A stretch of DNA of 64,000 nt from Ipomoea triloba (Eukaryota > Streptophyta > Magnoliopsida > Solanales > Convolvulaceae), in contig NC_044927.1 in NCBI RefSeq assembly GCF_003576645.1, positions 19,807,018 to 19,871,017 of the forward strand, read 5' to 3'. A model generated the notes under the pieces. It searched no databases and was not told the DNA's origin. It was given only the letters and a program-made list of their open reading frames with translations. Positions 9,980-22,374 of this stretch are shown here, in pieces; the first letter of the stretch is position 1; every line of letters begins with the position of its first letter. A program made the translations under genes and the position numbers.

Positions 9980-12217
9980 ATGGACAGCATGTTGTCGAGA
10001 CATCTCCTTTTTTATCTTAGCAGGTTCGATGACTGGAAGACACGCATGCTTGCGTACTTATCAGCCCTCCATGATGAGATGGCCGAGGTTATATCAACTG
10101 GACCAGTCAAGATCTTAATGGTCAACACTTCTACAGAGCAAACCAAAGACACACCAAAGTACGTACCAAAACCTAAGGAAGAATGGACGAGTGATGATAG
10201 GAAGAGAAACAACCTTGACAACATTGCCAAGGATATCCTCTTCAGAGCTATAGACGAAACCATCTTCCCAAGAGTCAGAAAGTGCACCACGGCAGAAGAG
10301 GTATGGGATACTTTGATGTTGATTGGTGAAGGTGATGAATAGGAAAAGGAGAACAAGCTCACTATGGCAATGAAGAAGTTCGAGGACTTCAAGATGAAGC
10401 CAGGAGAGAGCATCGACAGCATGGAATCTCGGTTCATGAAGTTGTCAACCGAGATTAGTGATCTCAAGAAGGAGATCCCACAAAAGGAGCTAAACCTGAA
10501 GCTCTTACGAGGCCTTACCAAGGAGTGGGAAATGAAGGTGATCACAATGCGCGATCACAGGGATCTGAAGAACACCACAACCGACCAACTATTTAGAGAT
10601 CTCAAAGCCTTCGAATTTGAGATGTTTCCGAAAGATGAGGACGTGGTGGACAGACGGAATGTGGCACTGGTTGCTGATCAACCATCCACCTCCTCAAGGT
10701 CAGATCCTAATCCCACAAATCTCTTATCTGACGAACAATTTGCTCTTTTTATGAGAAAATTCAGGAAGTTCATGAAGAAGACACCAGAGAGCAATACAAG
10801 TTCACCTTCCTCCTCAAGAAAGAAAAATGAAAGATATCTATCCAGAAGGACGGAGGAAGAAAACCAAGGTCTATGCTATAACTGCAGGAGACCGGGGCAT
10901 TTCAAGGCCGAATGTCCTTACCCACCGGTAAGCAAATATCAAGGCCAAGAAGGCAAGAATTCCAGGAGGAAAGAGGAATCCAGAGAGAAGCCAACACAAG
11001 GAGGCTTCAAAAGCTCATCAAAGACACATTCGCGCAGGAAGGCACTTGTGGCTGAGGAACTTGAGAAGGCAATCGAGGAGTCCGAGACATCAAGCTCCAG
11101 CGAGAGTAGCAGCAGCTCAGAGGATGAGAGGGGGCTCATCTGTTTATACACTACAGAAGAGGAGGATCAATGCTTAATAGCTATTAACAATGAGGTAACC
11201 TCCACTTCTACATCTCGCTGCTCTATCTCTACTTCCCAATGTTCTTCTTTTAGAAGCGATGAGGATCCCTTCGAGACCATGGAATTACTCAGGAGGGACC
11301 TCAACATCGCTAATAACACTCATGCTAAAGTTCTGGAGGAGAACAACAGACTAATTGCTGAAAGAGAAATGCTTAAGAATGTCTCGAAAGAGAATTTAGA
11401 GCTAAATCTCAAAGTAAGCAATTTAGAAGCTGAAATAATCCAACTTAAGGAAGAGTGCAAAGCTCGAGAGGCTAGAGAGCTTAATCTTAGAGAGGTTATT
11501 GCATCGTTTACTAATTCCTCCAAAGCAGTGGAGAAAATGGTAAATGATCATAGACCTACAAATGATAGAACCGGACTAGGGTTCCGTCAGAACTGTCTCT
11601 CGAGAGATAAGCAGACCAACGGTTTGGGAACTTCAAGTAATGGAGGATCTCAATCCAAACCGAATAAAGGTCATAAAGGACCAACAGGAAAGACCATAGT
11701 AGCTATTCACAAACCGTCCCTATACACCAGCAATGGAAAGTATAAGAAAGCTACGAAGAATGGCCGGGTTAACAATATCGAGAGATCACCTAGCTATCTC
11801 TCGCAAGGCTATTCCGAGTACAAGAGAAGCTACATTCCATATAATGCGCCTCTAGGCAAATATGGAAGGTCTGAGATCCATAGAGATAGGAACTCACGGA
11901 TGGAGGAAGGAAGACAATACCCATCCGATGAGGATTGGTCACAAGAATATGAACCGTGGAACAAACCTCAGTTTCAACGATACCACGTGACCAAACAGGC
12001 CATGAAGGGCATGGTGCGTAAGTTCGAGGTCAAGCCTCAACCTAAGCTGATTTATGCACCTAAGAGGCCCAGAGTCTTTGCTAGCATTCCTTATGATTAT
12101 CAATCGTATAACGGCTACATTGCACCTAGGCCTGGAGTAATGGGCCCAAGGTATAAATGGATGCCTAAACTTACTAACCAACTAGGACCCAAAGTTTGGG
12201 TACCTAAATCTGCTTGA
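9980..12217 (+). pseudogene. gag: gag polyprotein of the giant Copia element, one in-frame stop
   Basis: The frame starts 98 bp after the primer site. The N-terminal part (FDDWKTRMLAYL) fits the UBN2 gag family of plant Copia elements. A TAG at 10340-10342 interrupts it in the same frame; translation then continues to 12217. A CCHC zinc knuckle, CYNCRRPGHFKAEC, lies near 10873-10914. After it come a serine-rich acidic stretch and a predicted coiled-coil segment (about 11290-11520). The product would form the particle and bind RNA. Without the stop it would be about 745 residues, long for Copia but usual for SIRE-like elements. The frame ends in TGA just where the pol frame begins in a different phase. 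Confidence 0.85.
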
Positions 12218-13850
12218 TTTGCATGCAGGACACCAGGGACATATGGTTCATTGACAGTGGATGTTCAAGACATATGACGGGAAATCTAACACTGCTAGAG
12301 AACATCCATCCTATCGAAGGTCCCTTGGTGACATTCGGAGACAACGAGAAGAAAGGACGCACAAAGGCTGTTGGTGAGATCCATAAGAATGAGTTGGTGA
12401 TCAAGTAGGTATCCTACATTGAAGGACTCAAGTTCAACCTCCTTAGCACAAGCCAATTCTGTGACAAGGGCTACAAAGTTATCTTCACCAAAGGCAAGTG
12501 CCAGATCATACAAGAGGAATCTCTCGAAGTCGTCCTGGAAGCAGCAAGGAAAGGAAACATGTACATAGTGGATTGGAGATCTGCCAAACCATCTCTATGT
12601 ATGCTAGCAAGGAGCAAAGAGGACTTATGCTGGGATTGGCACAGTAAGCTTAGCCACCTAAACTTCAAAACCATCAACAAGCTTACTAAGAGGAATCTTG
12701 TGGAAGGACTGCCCAAAGTCACGTTTCGGAAGGACAAGATTTGTGAGGCATGTCAACGTTGCAAACAGATCAAATCCTCTTTCAAAACCAAAGCCGAGAC
12801 ATCGTCTACCAGACCACTAAGTCTTCTTCATATGGACTTATTTGGCCCGGTGGATCCACCCAGCATGAGAGGAAGGAAGTACACTTTTGTGGTAGTAGAT
12901 GACTACACAAGATTCACCTGGATCGTATTCTTAACCAAGAAAAGCGAGACAAAAGTTGCCCTACCAAATCTTTTGAAGCAAGTTCAAGTTGAGAAGGATG
13001 TCTCGATACTCAAGATTCGGTCAGATCAAGGTGGAGAGTTCATTAACCAATTGATTGAGAGCTACTGCAGCGAGAACGAGATTCATCATTAGTTGTCAGC
13101 TGCTCGAACACCTCAACAGAACGGCGTTGCTGAAAGGAGGAACAGAACTCTCAAGGAAGCTGCAAGGACCCTACTCTCACAAGCCAACATATCACAAGGA
13201 TTTTAGGCAGAAGCAGTAAACACAGCGTGCTATACCCAAAATCGGTCCTTGATCGTGAAAGGAGTCGGAAAGACTCCATATGAGTTGTGGAATGGAAGGA
13301 AACCTAATGTAAGCTACTTTCATACATTCGGATGCAAATGCTATGTCCACAACAATGGAAAGACTCAGTTAAGAGCCTTTGACGAAAAGGCAGACGATGG
13401 AGTATTTCTGGGATACTCGTCGACAAGTAAAGCATTCAGAGTCTTCAACAAGCGGAGATTGGTGGTTGAAGAATCCATACATGTCTCTTTTGATGATAGA
13501 GCATCGACAGATCAACCATCAAAGTCAACAGATGCAACTGAAAACTCTAAGGAAGTTCAGCCGGAAAAGATCGAGAGATCAGACTTACCTCTCAATGAGA
13601 AGCAGCCGATAGTTCGAGACGTAGCAGAACTCCAGTCAGAATCAGATGATGAAGACACTACAAAGAAGAATGCTACTGATTCAGTTGATTCAATCCAGAT
13701 CATAGATGATCCTCCCACATACCAACCAACCACCGAGGAGTCAACTGAGGAGCCACAACCTGATCTAAGATGGCTTAGAAGCCATCCCGCTGATCAAGTA
13801 ATTAGAGATGTACGTGACAAGGTTCGGACCAGATCAGCATATAGAGAAAG
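12214..13850 (+). pseudogene. pol: pol, protease and integrase region (broken)
   Basis: The protease active-site motif WFIDSGCSRHMTG lies near 12243-12281. Integrase follows: an HHCC zinc finger (WHSKLSHLNF ... ICEACQRC, about 12640-12765), then HMDLFGP, VVVDDYTRFTW, RSDQGGEF and TPQQNGVAERRNR, which carry the catalytic DDE residues, and later [19 protein letters not shown] and GVFLGYS. In-frame stops occur at 12406, 13090 and 13204, and the frame differs from gag by one base. The pieces keep good similarity between the breaks, so the damage is recent. The linker before reverse transcriptase (13500-13850) is acidic and poorly conserved. Confidence 0.88.
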
Positions 13851-14754
13851 CATGATCGCTTGCTTTCTATCTCAAATAGAGCCTAAGGTGATTGATGAGG
13901 CTCTAAGTGATCCAGATTGGGTGCAAGCCATGCAAGAGGAGGCTCTAAGTGATCCAGATTGGGTGCAAGCCATGCAAGAGGAACTTCATCAGTTTCCAGA
14001 TTGGGTGCAAGCCATGCAAGAGGAACTTCATCAGTTTGCAGATTGGGTGCAAGCCATGCAAGAGGAACTTCATCAGTTTGAAGATTGGGTGCAAGCCATG
14101 CAAGAGGAACTTCATCAGTTTGAACGGAAGGTGCAAGCCATGCAAGAGGAACTTCATCAGTTTGAACGGAATGACGTTTGGGAACTAGTTCCGAGACCTC
14201 ATCATCATAACGTCATTGGAACAAAGTGGGTTTTCAGAAATAAGATGAATGAGGATGGAGTCATTGTCAGGAACAAGGCCAGACTTGTTGCTAAAGGATA
14301 CTGCCAAGAGGAAGGAATAGATTTTGATGAAACCTTCGCTCCGGTGGCACGTCTCGAAGCCATTCGCATCTTTCTCGCATGTGCTGCCTTCAAAGACTTC
14401 AAAGTGTATCAAATGGATGTCAAGAGCGCTTTTTTGAACGGACTTCTTGAAGAAGAGGTGTACGTTGAACAACTCCGAGTTTCTTGAAGGACGTGGGAGC
14501 TGACAAAGTATACAAGTTGAAGAAGGCACTTTACGGCTTGAAACAAGCTCCGAGAGCTTGGTATGACACTTTATCCTATTTTCTACTTCAGTGTGGGTTC
14601 ACCAAAGGCCTAGTGGACAAAACATTGTTTAGAATTAAGGATGGAGATCATATCTTATTGGTGCAAATCTATGTGGACGATATCATCTTTGGAAGCACCA
14701 ATCCAGTCTTGTGCGAGAAGTTCTCCAGTTTGATGAAAGGGAAGTTCGAGATGA
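13850..14754 (+). pseudogene. pol: pol, reverse transcriptase region with inflated 42-bp repeats
   Basis: After the repeat block (13897-14148) the canonical Copia sequence runs [54 protein letters not shown] and [13 protein letters not shown] one-base deletion near 14474 shifts the frame. It continues with LKKALYGLKQAPRAWYD and the catalytic YVDDIIFG (about 14670-14693). It ends at a single N (14755), where roughly 60 residues expected between KGKFEM and the next domain are missing. The WVQAMQEEL segment appears several times only because of the 42-bp duplications; a normal reverse transcriptase has it once. Confidence 0.88.
13897..14148 (+). repeat. Six exact-period 42-bp tandem units in the reverse transcriptase
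   Basis: Units start at 13897, 13939, 13981, 14023, 14065 and 14107, each exactly 42 bp. Each unit is the right-flank sequence up to a breakpoint and the left-flank sequence after it. The breakpoint moves rightward from unit to unit (after CAGTTT the bases read CCA, GCA, GAA, then GAA followed by CGGAAG). This staircase is explained in the findings as an untrimmed k-1 overlap. Confidence 0.9.
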
Positions 14755-14755
14755 N

Positions 14756-15405
14756 TCTTCTTTATTTAACTGCTAGTAGACCAGATATATCCTTTGTAGT
14801 AGGTGTATGTGCTAGATTTCAGGCAAGTCCTAAGGAGAGTCACTTAAATGCATCTAAAAAGATTCTTAGATATCTCAAGGGTACGCAAAGTGTTGGACTT
14901 TGGTATTCGAGAGGTGGATCTTTCGAACTTATGGGATATTCAGATGCGGACTTTGCCGGTTGTAAAATTGATCGTAAGAGCACATCTGGGACATGTCAGT
15001 TTCTAGGTGGAAGACTTGTCTCATGGTTTAGCAAGAAACAACATTCGATAGCTACAAGTACCGTTGAGGCAGAATATGTAGCAGCTGGAAGTTGTGTGCT
15101 CAGATTTTATGGATGAAGCAACAATTACTGGATTATGGTGTTGAATGTAAAGAGGTTAAGATTATGTGTGACAACACTAGTGCCATAGCTATTACTCAGA
15201 ATCTGGTGCTACATTCAAGGACAAAGCACATTGACATAAAATATCACTTCATCCGAGACCATGTTGAGAAAAAGGATATAACTTTGGAATATGTTGCAAC
15301 GGAGGAGCAACTAGCAGATCTTTCACAAAGGCGTTATGTGAAAATAGATTCTCTCAACTAAGGTTAGAATTGGGAATGATAGAATTGGGTTGAATAGTCA
15401 AATCT
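14756..15405 (+). pseudogene. pol: pol, RNase H region (broken)
   Basis: Starts inside LLYLTASRPDISFVVG, followed by ASKKILRYLKGT, GYSDADFAGC, DRKSTSGTCQFLG, SWFSKKQHSIATST and EAEYVAAGSC, which carry the RNase H acidic residues. A one-base loss near 15095 shifts into the frame of MKQQLLDYGV, CDNTSAIAI, HSRTKHIDIKYHFIRDHV and ATEEQLAD. Another near 15320 destroys the C-terminal end. Together these remove RNA from the RNA:DNA hybrid in a working element; this copy could not. Confidence 0.87.
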
Positions 15406-16341
15406 TATCTCCTTGTATTTAGTGCCATGAACTGTTTCGCATGTGAGGAGCGGTTTCATCAACTTTATGGCAGCTTTGGAGTTACACAGCATTGAATGGT
15501 CATTCATTTAGCATCCCGTGACTCAACAGTGTTAAGTTTTTGGGCTATAAATAGAGGGGTTTTCTCAGCAATTCATGTCATCGACTTCTTCATGGAGAAG
15601 AAGAAAGGAAAAGACGATGTACCATTCTGTTATAGAGGAAGGAAATCGGCAGCCAAGTCCAAAGACTTTCAAGGAGAAAACTATCCAGAATCAACTAAGG
15701 GTGAACAGATTGTGGAGTTTCCTGATAATCCAAGCAAGCATCCTGTTCCCATCCAAGGTGAATGGATCCCCAAATGCGAGGAGATCCACAACGGTGGATA
15801 CTGGAATCAGGAGAAGAGTCTCGTATAAGTGGGACTCTTACAGCTGCACATTCCGGAAAAGGATCTCCCTCAACCAAATGGAGAACCAAGGATTCCGGAA
15901 AAGGATCTCCCTCAACCAAATGGAGAACCAAGGAATCCGGAAAAGGATCTCCCTCAACCAAATGGAGAACCAAGGAAAAGGGAAAAGGATCTCCCTCAAC
16001 CAAATGGAGAACCAAGGAAAAGGGAGAAGGATCTCCCTCAACCAAATGGAGAACCAAGGAAAAGGGAGAAGGATCTCCCTCAACCAAATGGAGAACCAAG
16101 GAAAAGGGAGAAGGAACCTGTGAGGAGTGCAACAGCGGAGAGGTAGAGAAGAACAAGAAGAATTAGCCACCTCTAGTTCTGCTCTAACGTTAGATTCCTA
16201 TATGGCTTTCCAAGGCCAAACAAAAGTTTCTAGGAAATCTAATAGTATATTGATTCATATGTAATGTATCTGGAAATCACTAAGTGAACTTAAGGATATG
16301 TTCCAAGTGATATCTTTTGGATGAATCAATCTTGTTCTTCT
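15406..16341 (+). other. Post-pol spacer of the giant Copia element
   Basis: Contains no recognised domain. A short frame at 15496-15828 and lysine/proline-rich frames over 15760-16166 are open mainly because of the 42-bp repeat block, whose length is a multiple of three. It sits between RNase H and the reverse-oriented LTR insertion. I do not support a gene here. Confidence 0.5.
15861..16112 (+). repeat. Six exact-period 42-bp tandem units after pol
   Basis: GGATCTCCCT recurs at 15861, 15903, 15945, 15987, 16029 and 16071, a constant 42-bp step. The joint sequence changes stepwise from left flank (ATTCCGGAAAAGG) to right flank (AAAAGGGAGAAGG) across the copies, the same staircase as at 13897. 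Confidence 0.9.
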
Positions 16342-16958
16342 TGTTGGTCCCAAGGGGATGGGGTACAAGTCTAGAGGGGGGGGGGTGAATAGACTTGTAT
16401 AAGATTTTGCAAATCTTTTCGACCTCTCGTGTGTATTGAACTTAGGATGTTTAGGTTCGATACCTCACGAGGTGAAGACAAAGTTTTATGCGCAGCGGAA
16501 ATATTATCCCCTTTTGGTTAGCACGAGTTTGGGTTAGTTCGAGAGGTGTGATTANAAGATGTCTCGACCACTTGATGTTTCAATCCCATGTATCGAGAGG
16601 TCTATCTCTCGAATATTCTTTACGTCTCGAACTCGATAGGTATATCGAGAGGTCCTTACCTCTCGAACTTGGCTTGTGTCTCGAGACTTAGTTGATGTCT
16701 CGTAGACCCTTATTCCTCCAGAGTTGTCTCGTGCCTGCTTCTGATCTATCTGTTTGCTTACAACACGAAAACTTCTAAGTTGTTCAAACAAGTTTACCTT
16801 AAGCTTAAATATTTCCCGAGTTGAGCTCAAATTACCCGGTTGTATTTTCGCTCTTAGTTTACTTATCGAACTTACATTGTTTTGCCTATGTATCGAGACA
16901 TGGGGATTCTTACTTAACAGTTGGTATCATCAAAACCTATTACATGATGTTCCTAACA
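16342..16958 (-). mobile_element. Reverse-oriented LTR of the same family, with target duplication and internal N
   Basis: Begins TGTTGGTCCCAAGG and ends GATGTTCCTAACA, the reverse complement of the family's LTR ends. It is flanked by CTTCT on both sides (16337-16341 and 16959-16963), a clean 5-bp target duplication. Only about 617 bp are present against 1,659 bp for the full LTR; the missing middle falls at the single N (16555). It is visibly more diverged from the host element's LTRs than those are from each other. It may be a solo LTR or a full insertion collapsed at the gap. Confidence 0.82.
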
Positions 16959-17178
16959 CTTCTTGCAATCTGTGTTCGACAAGTAGTTCGAGAGATACTT
17001 AATCAGTTTGCCTATATATACTTTATGTCTCGAAGAAGGGGAGTTCGAGAGATCACTTCGAAAGATAAAAAAAACTGGTTCTGTGTGTATCTCTAAATGG
17101 AGGAATAAGGAAGGTTAGGGATCAATCACTCAGGGGGAAGATCCTTAACCATTTGAATGCGTTGTTATTGGATATACC

Positions 17179-17346
17179 AGATCAAGACGGAGGAATAAGG
17201 AGGTTTAGGTTGGATATACCAGATCAAGACGGAGGAATAAGGAGGTTTAGGGTGGATATACCAGATCAAGACGGAGGAATAAGGAGGTTTAGGGATCAAT
17301 CACTAGATCAAGACGGAGGAATAAGGAGGTTTAGGGATCAATCACT
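17179..17346 (+). repeat. Four exact-period 42-bp tandem units before the extra frame
   Basis: AGATCAAGACGG recurs at 17179, 17221, 17263 and 17305. The joint changes stepwise from GTTGGATATACC through GGTGGATATACC to GGATCAATCACT, again a staircase from left-flank to right-flank sequence. Confidence 0.88.
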
Positions 17347-17712
17347 TAGGGGGAAGATCCTTAAACTAGTTCAGCTGAACGTTCACCTTCGAAAGGTGAA
17401 ACTAATGTGTTCAACGGATATATGTGGAACGGCTATTAATGTTAGCTACGTGGTCTTCGGTTACTGACGGTTTTCCAAATTTTAAGGGCACTATCTTGAT
17501 TAATGGGAGCATGCTTCAGTTATCTTATCTTATAACCCCACTTTTAAATTCTAAACCGTCACATACTTTCCCAAAAATACCCTTACCATATGTTATACTC
17601 CTAACCGTTATAAAAGGGTATTTCTGACCTTTCACCTCTTTTAAATCAACCGGGATCACCTGTCGGGTCAAACTCTCAACCCTACCCATATATTCGACCC
17701 AAATCCACAAGA

Positions 17713-17720
17713 TATAAAAG
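17713..17720 (+). promoter_or_regulatory. TATA-like element 105 bp before the extra frame
   Basis: TATAAAAG lies 105 bp upstream of the ATG at 17825, whose context AACAATGGCG matches the preferred plant start context. The overlapping contig carries the same string at 19539-19546 before the ATG at 19651. A separate promoter for the extra frame is inference. Confidence 0.4.
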
Positions 17721-17824
17721 CCAAATCCATCATCCTTACCCGGATTCAAGCTCAAACCGAATATCCAAAATCCCCAATTTACAAACACTGTACACATTCC
17801 CTCCAAAACACCAAGCTATCAACA

Positions 17825-19128
17825 ATGGCGTCCGAATCATCTTCTTCAACCTCATCTTCTGAAGCTTACCAGAAAGAGTTGGCCCATATTCGAACTCTCA
17901 TCAAGCAAGTCAAGGCGGGGAGTATCCTTGAAAGAGATGGATTCGTCAACCACTCGACGAACCCAAAGCAGACGGAGAAAGTCCTCAAGAAGTTCGAAAA
18001 GGCCGGGCTCATGAAATACATGACGCATGATTATCGAACCATCCACGACCTCGACTACACCGAATGGTGCTAAGGTCACAAAGGGCAAGATTGAGAGTCG
18101 GTTCAACGAAATTGATATCACAACATCCGTTGGTGACCTAAGGGCAGCATTCGATTTTGCTGCATCAGAGGAGGCAATCAAGCACCTCTCGGATTACAAT
18201 CTGAACAAGCAAGCTTTTTGGGACAAAATCCGACTGGAGAATGCACCGTCCAGCGCAACCTCTGCCCTCCGCAAATACCATCTGAAGGAGAGGTTTGCTA
18301 TTGCAGCTGATCTCATCATGAAATTCATCCTCAGCAAGGCATCTGGAACCGATGAGATCATTCTGGACATCCTCAAAATCCTCCATGCCATCTGGAACAA
18401 CGTTCAAATGGACTGGGCGCACATCATCTTCAACTTCCTAAAGCAACAAGTGCAAGGCTCAGTTTCAAACACCAACCAGTCGATTAATAAAAAGGTTGGT
18501 TTCGGTTTTGTTGTTCAATATTTGTTGAGTTTGAAGGGTTTGCAATTGAGGGAAGGGAGAGAGATTCATCGTAATACCTATATGGGTAGGACGAAATATC
18601 AAGCTCCAAAGTCCAAGGGTGTAAAGATTGCACCCTCTCCCTCAAAGCCTAAGGGAAAGGGCAAGAGGAAAGCCCAATCTGTCGAGGAGGATTCTGATGA
18701 TGCACCACTGGGTGTATTGATTAAGAGGGTTGTTCTACCTAAGAAGGCTAAGAAAGCTAACTCTGATGCTGTTACCAAGACTCGAGAGGTGACACCCTCT
18801 GTTATTCCAGTACCATTCGAGGACAAGGCACAAGCCTAGGGGGAATCTCAGGCTACAATGGCCGCTGAGGTTGAGAGAGTGCCCCCTACCAGTTCCATGT
18901 CGGGTGAAATAGTTGTTGATTTGCATGTTGATGATGATGCTGGTGCTGCTGATGAGTCTGTGGATATGTCTCGAGATGAGGCTCGAGAGTTTGAAGGCAC
19001 TGGAATCAGTGATCCAGTGCAGGGAGATGTTGAGGAACCACGAGAGGTGGTTCGAGAGATAACAGTTTCAGCAGTAGAAGTTCGAGACAACACAATGGTA
19101 ACTGCTGCTGATGATCAGGGCACTATGG
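17825..19128 (+). pseudogene. First assembled copy of the 5' part of the extra frame (contig overlap)
   Basis: Identical base for base to 19651-20954, so it should be read as the end of one contig that overlaps the next, not as a second gene. It runs from ATGGCGTCC through the first frameshift and into the acidic region, then stops at the N (19129). The function discussion is under the full copy at 19651-23506. Confidence 0.8.
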
Positions 19129-22100
19129 NCAGATCAAGACGGAGGAATAAGGAGGTTTAGGGATCAATCACTTAGGGGGAAGATCCTTAAACTAGTTCAG
19201 CTGAACGTTCACCTTCGAAAGGTGAAACTAATGTGTTCAACGGATATATGTGGAACGGCTATTAATGTTAGCTACGTGGTCTTCGGTTACTGACGGTTTT
19301 CCAAATTTTAAGGGCACTATCTTGATTAATGGGAGCATGCTTCAGTTATCTTATCTTATAACCCCACTTTTAAATTCTAAACCGTCACATACTTTCCCAA
19401 AAATACCCTTACCATATGTTATACTCCTAACCGTTATAAAAGGGTATTTCTGACCTTTCACCTCTTTTAAATCAACCGGGATCACCTGTCGGGTCAAACT
19501 CTCAACCCTACCCATATATTCGACCCAAATCCACAAGATATAAAAGCCAAATCCATCATCCTTACCCGGATTCAAGCTCAAACCGAATATCCAAAATCCC
19601 CAATTTACAAACACTGTACACATTCCCTCCAAAACACCAAGCTATCAACAATGGCGTCCGAATCATCTTCTTCAACCTCATCTTCTGAAGCTTACCAGAA
19701 AGAGTTGGCCCATATTCGAACTCTCATCAAGCAAGTCAAGGCGGGGAGTATCCTTGAAAGAGATGGATTCGTCAACCACTCGACGAACCCAAAGCAGACG
19801 GAGAAAGTCCTCAAGAAGTTCGAAAAGGCCGGGCTCATGAAATACATGACGCATGATTATCGAACCATCCACGACCTCGACTACACCGAATGGTGCTAAG
19901 GTCACAAAGGGCAAGATTGAGAGTCGGTTCAACGAAATTGATATCACAACATCCGTTGGTGACCTAAGGGCAGCATTCGATTTTGCTGCATCAGAGGAGG
20001 CAATCAAGCACCTCTCGGATTACAATCTGAACAAGCAAGCTTTTTGGGACAAAATCCGACTGGAGAATGCACCGTCCAGCGCAACCTCTGCCCTCCGCAA
20101 ATACCATCTGAAGGAGAGGTTTGCTATTGCAGCTGATCTCATCATGAAATTCATCCTCAGCAAGGCATCTGGAACCGATGAGATCATTCTGGACATCCTC
20201 AAAATCCTCCATGCCATCTGGAACAACGTTCAAATGGACTGGGCGCACATCATCTTCAACTTCCTAAAGCAACAAGTGCAAGGCTCAGTTTCAAACACCA
20301 ACCAGTCGATTAATAAAAAGGTTGGTTTCGGTTTTGTTGTTCAATATTTGTTGAGTTTGAAGGGTTTGCAATTGAGGGAAGGGAGAGAGATTCATCGTAA
20401 TACCTATATGGGTAGGACGAAATATCAAGCTCCAAAGTCCAAGGGTGTAAAGATTGCACCCTCTCCCTCAAAGCCTAAGGGAAAGGGCAAGAGGAAAGCC
20501 CAATCTGTCGAGGAGGATTCTGATGATGCACCACTGGGTGTATTGATTAAGAGGGTTGTTCTACCTAAGAAGGCTAAGAAAGCTAACTCTGATGCTGTTA
20601 CCAAGACTCGAGAGGTGACACCCTCTGTTATTCCAGTACCATTCGAGGACAAGGCACAAGCCTAGGGGGAATCTCAGGCTACAATGGCCGCTGAGGTTGA
20701 GAGAGTGCCCCCTACCAGTTCCATGTCGGGTGAAATAGTTGTTGATTTGCATGTTGATGATGATGCTGGTGCTGCTGATGAGTCTGTGGATATGTCTCGA
20801 GATGAGGCTCGAGAGTTTGAAGGCACTGGAATCAGTGATCCAGTGCAGGGAGATGTTGAGGAACCACGAGAGGTGGTTCGAGAGATAACAGTTTCAGCAG
20901 TAGAAGTTCGAGACAACACAATGGTAACTGCTGCTGATGATCAGGGCACTATGGTCAGGGACCCAGTGCAAAGTGCTCATAATGTGGAGTTGACACCCAC
21001 TGAATCTGCTCAAGTTGAAGGATCAATAGCAAGAGCCATAGCAGATGTTGGGTTGGGTGATGATCTCTCGGAGCACAATCGAGAGATCGATGCACAAACG
21101 GTGGAAGCTGCATCAGCGACAGAAATCCTATCTGTTGAGTCTCATGATCTGAATGACGAAGTCACCACTCAGTTGGTTCAAAATGATGAAGCAGTGTCTA
21201 GTTTGGATGATTTCTCTAGGGTACTCCGATGGATCAACTGGAGAACAGGCACCTTTGATCAACTGATTGCACTAGCAGCAGTTATGGAGGCTGAGGAGAT
21301 CTTTGCTTTGAACTGGTTAAACCTTACCGAGATTCAAGCCAATGAACTTCGAGACCTAGCCCATGAAATGCATGTGACCAAGAAGAATCTTGGCCGATCT
21401 GACAAAGGCAAGGGCATAGCTACTGATGAACAAGAAGACGAGCCTGAAGTGGATCCTGAATTAGAGGCACAATATCAAGAAGATCTCAGGCTCGCTACTG
21501 CTTTATCCTTGGGACATCAAGTAGATGATACGAGAGGTCCAGGAGAGACCTCAAGAGTTGCGAGAAATGATTCTGAAAATCCGATAGCAACAGCCGCAAT
21601 TCCTCTGTCCCAAGTCAGTGACTCTGCTCTGGACACACAAGTAGCCGCTTCGAGAGGTGAATCCGAGACCTCTGAAGCACTTGAGGCAGAACCCAACTCA
21701 GTTTTACTTCTGCCAGCTCCTGAGTCCACACCCTCGGTTGACACCGACGAAGCACAGACAGTTCGAGAGGGTGAAATTCCGTTGCTCACACTGCCAGGCT
21801 TTCCAATCTATATGGAGCAGCCATCTCCATTCCTACTCCCAGATGACACGGCGTCCACCTTTGCGGCCATAATGTTTGATAGGCAAAGGTGGAGTGCACC
21901 AGCTGCTCTTGAAACCATAGTGATTCCTGATTCGCCTGAGCAGACTGAGGTGCAGCCAGATGAGCAACGAGAGCAGACAGTTTCAAATCCTGCTGGTTTG
22001 AGAGGTACTGAGGGGGAAGATGTTCTCATCAATGGTGGAAACCGGGAAGCACCTGTCGATGCACAACCTCCTTCCTCAAGTCCAATCCCTCCGACAGATG

Positions 22101-22290
22101 ATCAAGTTCCCAGCTCTGGTCCGAGAGGTAACACTGAGGAGGATCCTCAATTGGATGGAAAACGGGAAGCATCCAATACAGACGTTCCTTCCTTAGCTGA
22201 TCCAATCCTACCAGAAGCTGAAGTTGAGGTTCCAGGTTCGAGAGGTGATGAGCGAGAAGTGATCCGTCCCTCAGGTGAAAACCGGGAAGC

Positions 22291-22374
22291 GCCTGATATG
22301 GAGCTACCTTCGAGCTCTGATCCCAGTGTCCCGCCTGATATGGAGCTACCTTCGAGCTCTGATCCCAGTGTCCC
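22291..22374 (+). repeat. Two 42-bp tandem units (22291 and 22333)
   Basis: GCCTGATATGGAGC recurs after exactly 42 bp. The duplication keeps the reading frame only because 42 is divisible by three. The period is the same as at the four other loci. Confidence 0.85.

Larger units (their letters stand above)
16964..17824 (+). other. Leader region upstream of the extra frame
   Basis: Non-coding as far as I can see. It holds four 42-bp repeat units (17179-17346) and a TATA-like element TATAAAAG at 17713-17720. The right part, from 17305 on, is repeated exactly after the N at 19129. Confidence 0.5.
17305..19128 (+). repeat. Overlap duplicate: 17305-19128 equals 19131-20954
   Basis: The two blocks match at a constant offset of 1,826 bp with no difference seen by eye, and meet at a single N (19129). 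The second contig starts inside the last 42-bp unit and shows the joint without the extra units. Confidence 0.88.

Noticed and set aside
13945..14188. Cys/Lys-rich and His/Leu-rich repeat frames over the reverse transcriptase
   Set aside because: These are shadows of the 42-bp repeats within the real pol frame.
15575..16170. Open frames with lysine/proline-rich or tryptophan-rich repeats on both strands
   Set aside because: They are open because a 42-bp unit (divisible by three, without stops in several frames) is repeated. The unit repetition itself looks like an assembly artefact.
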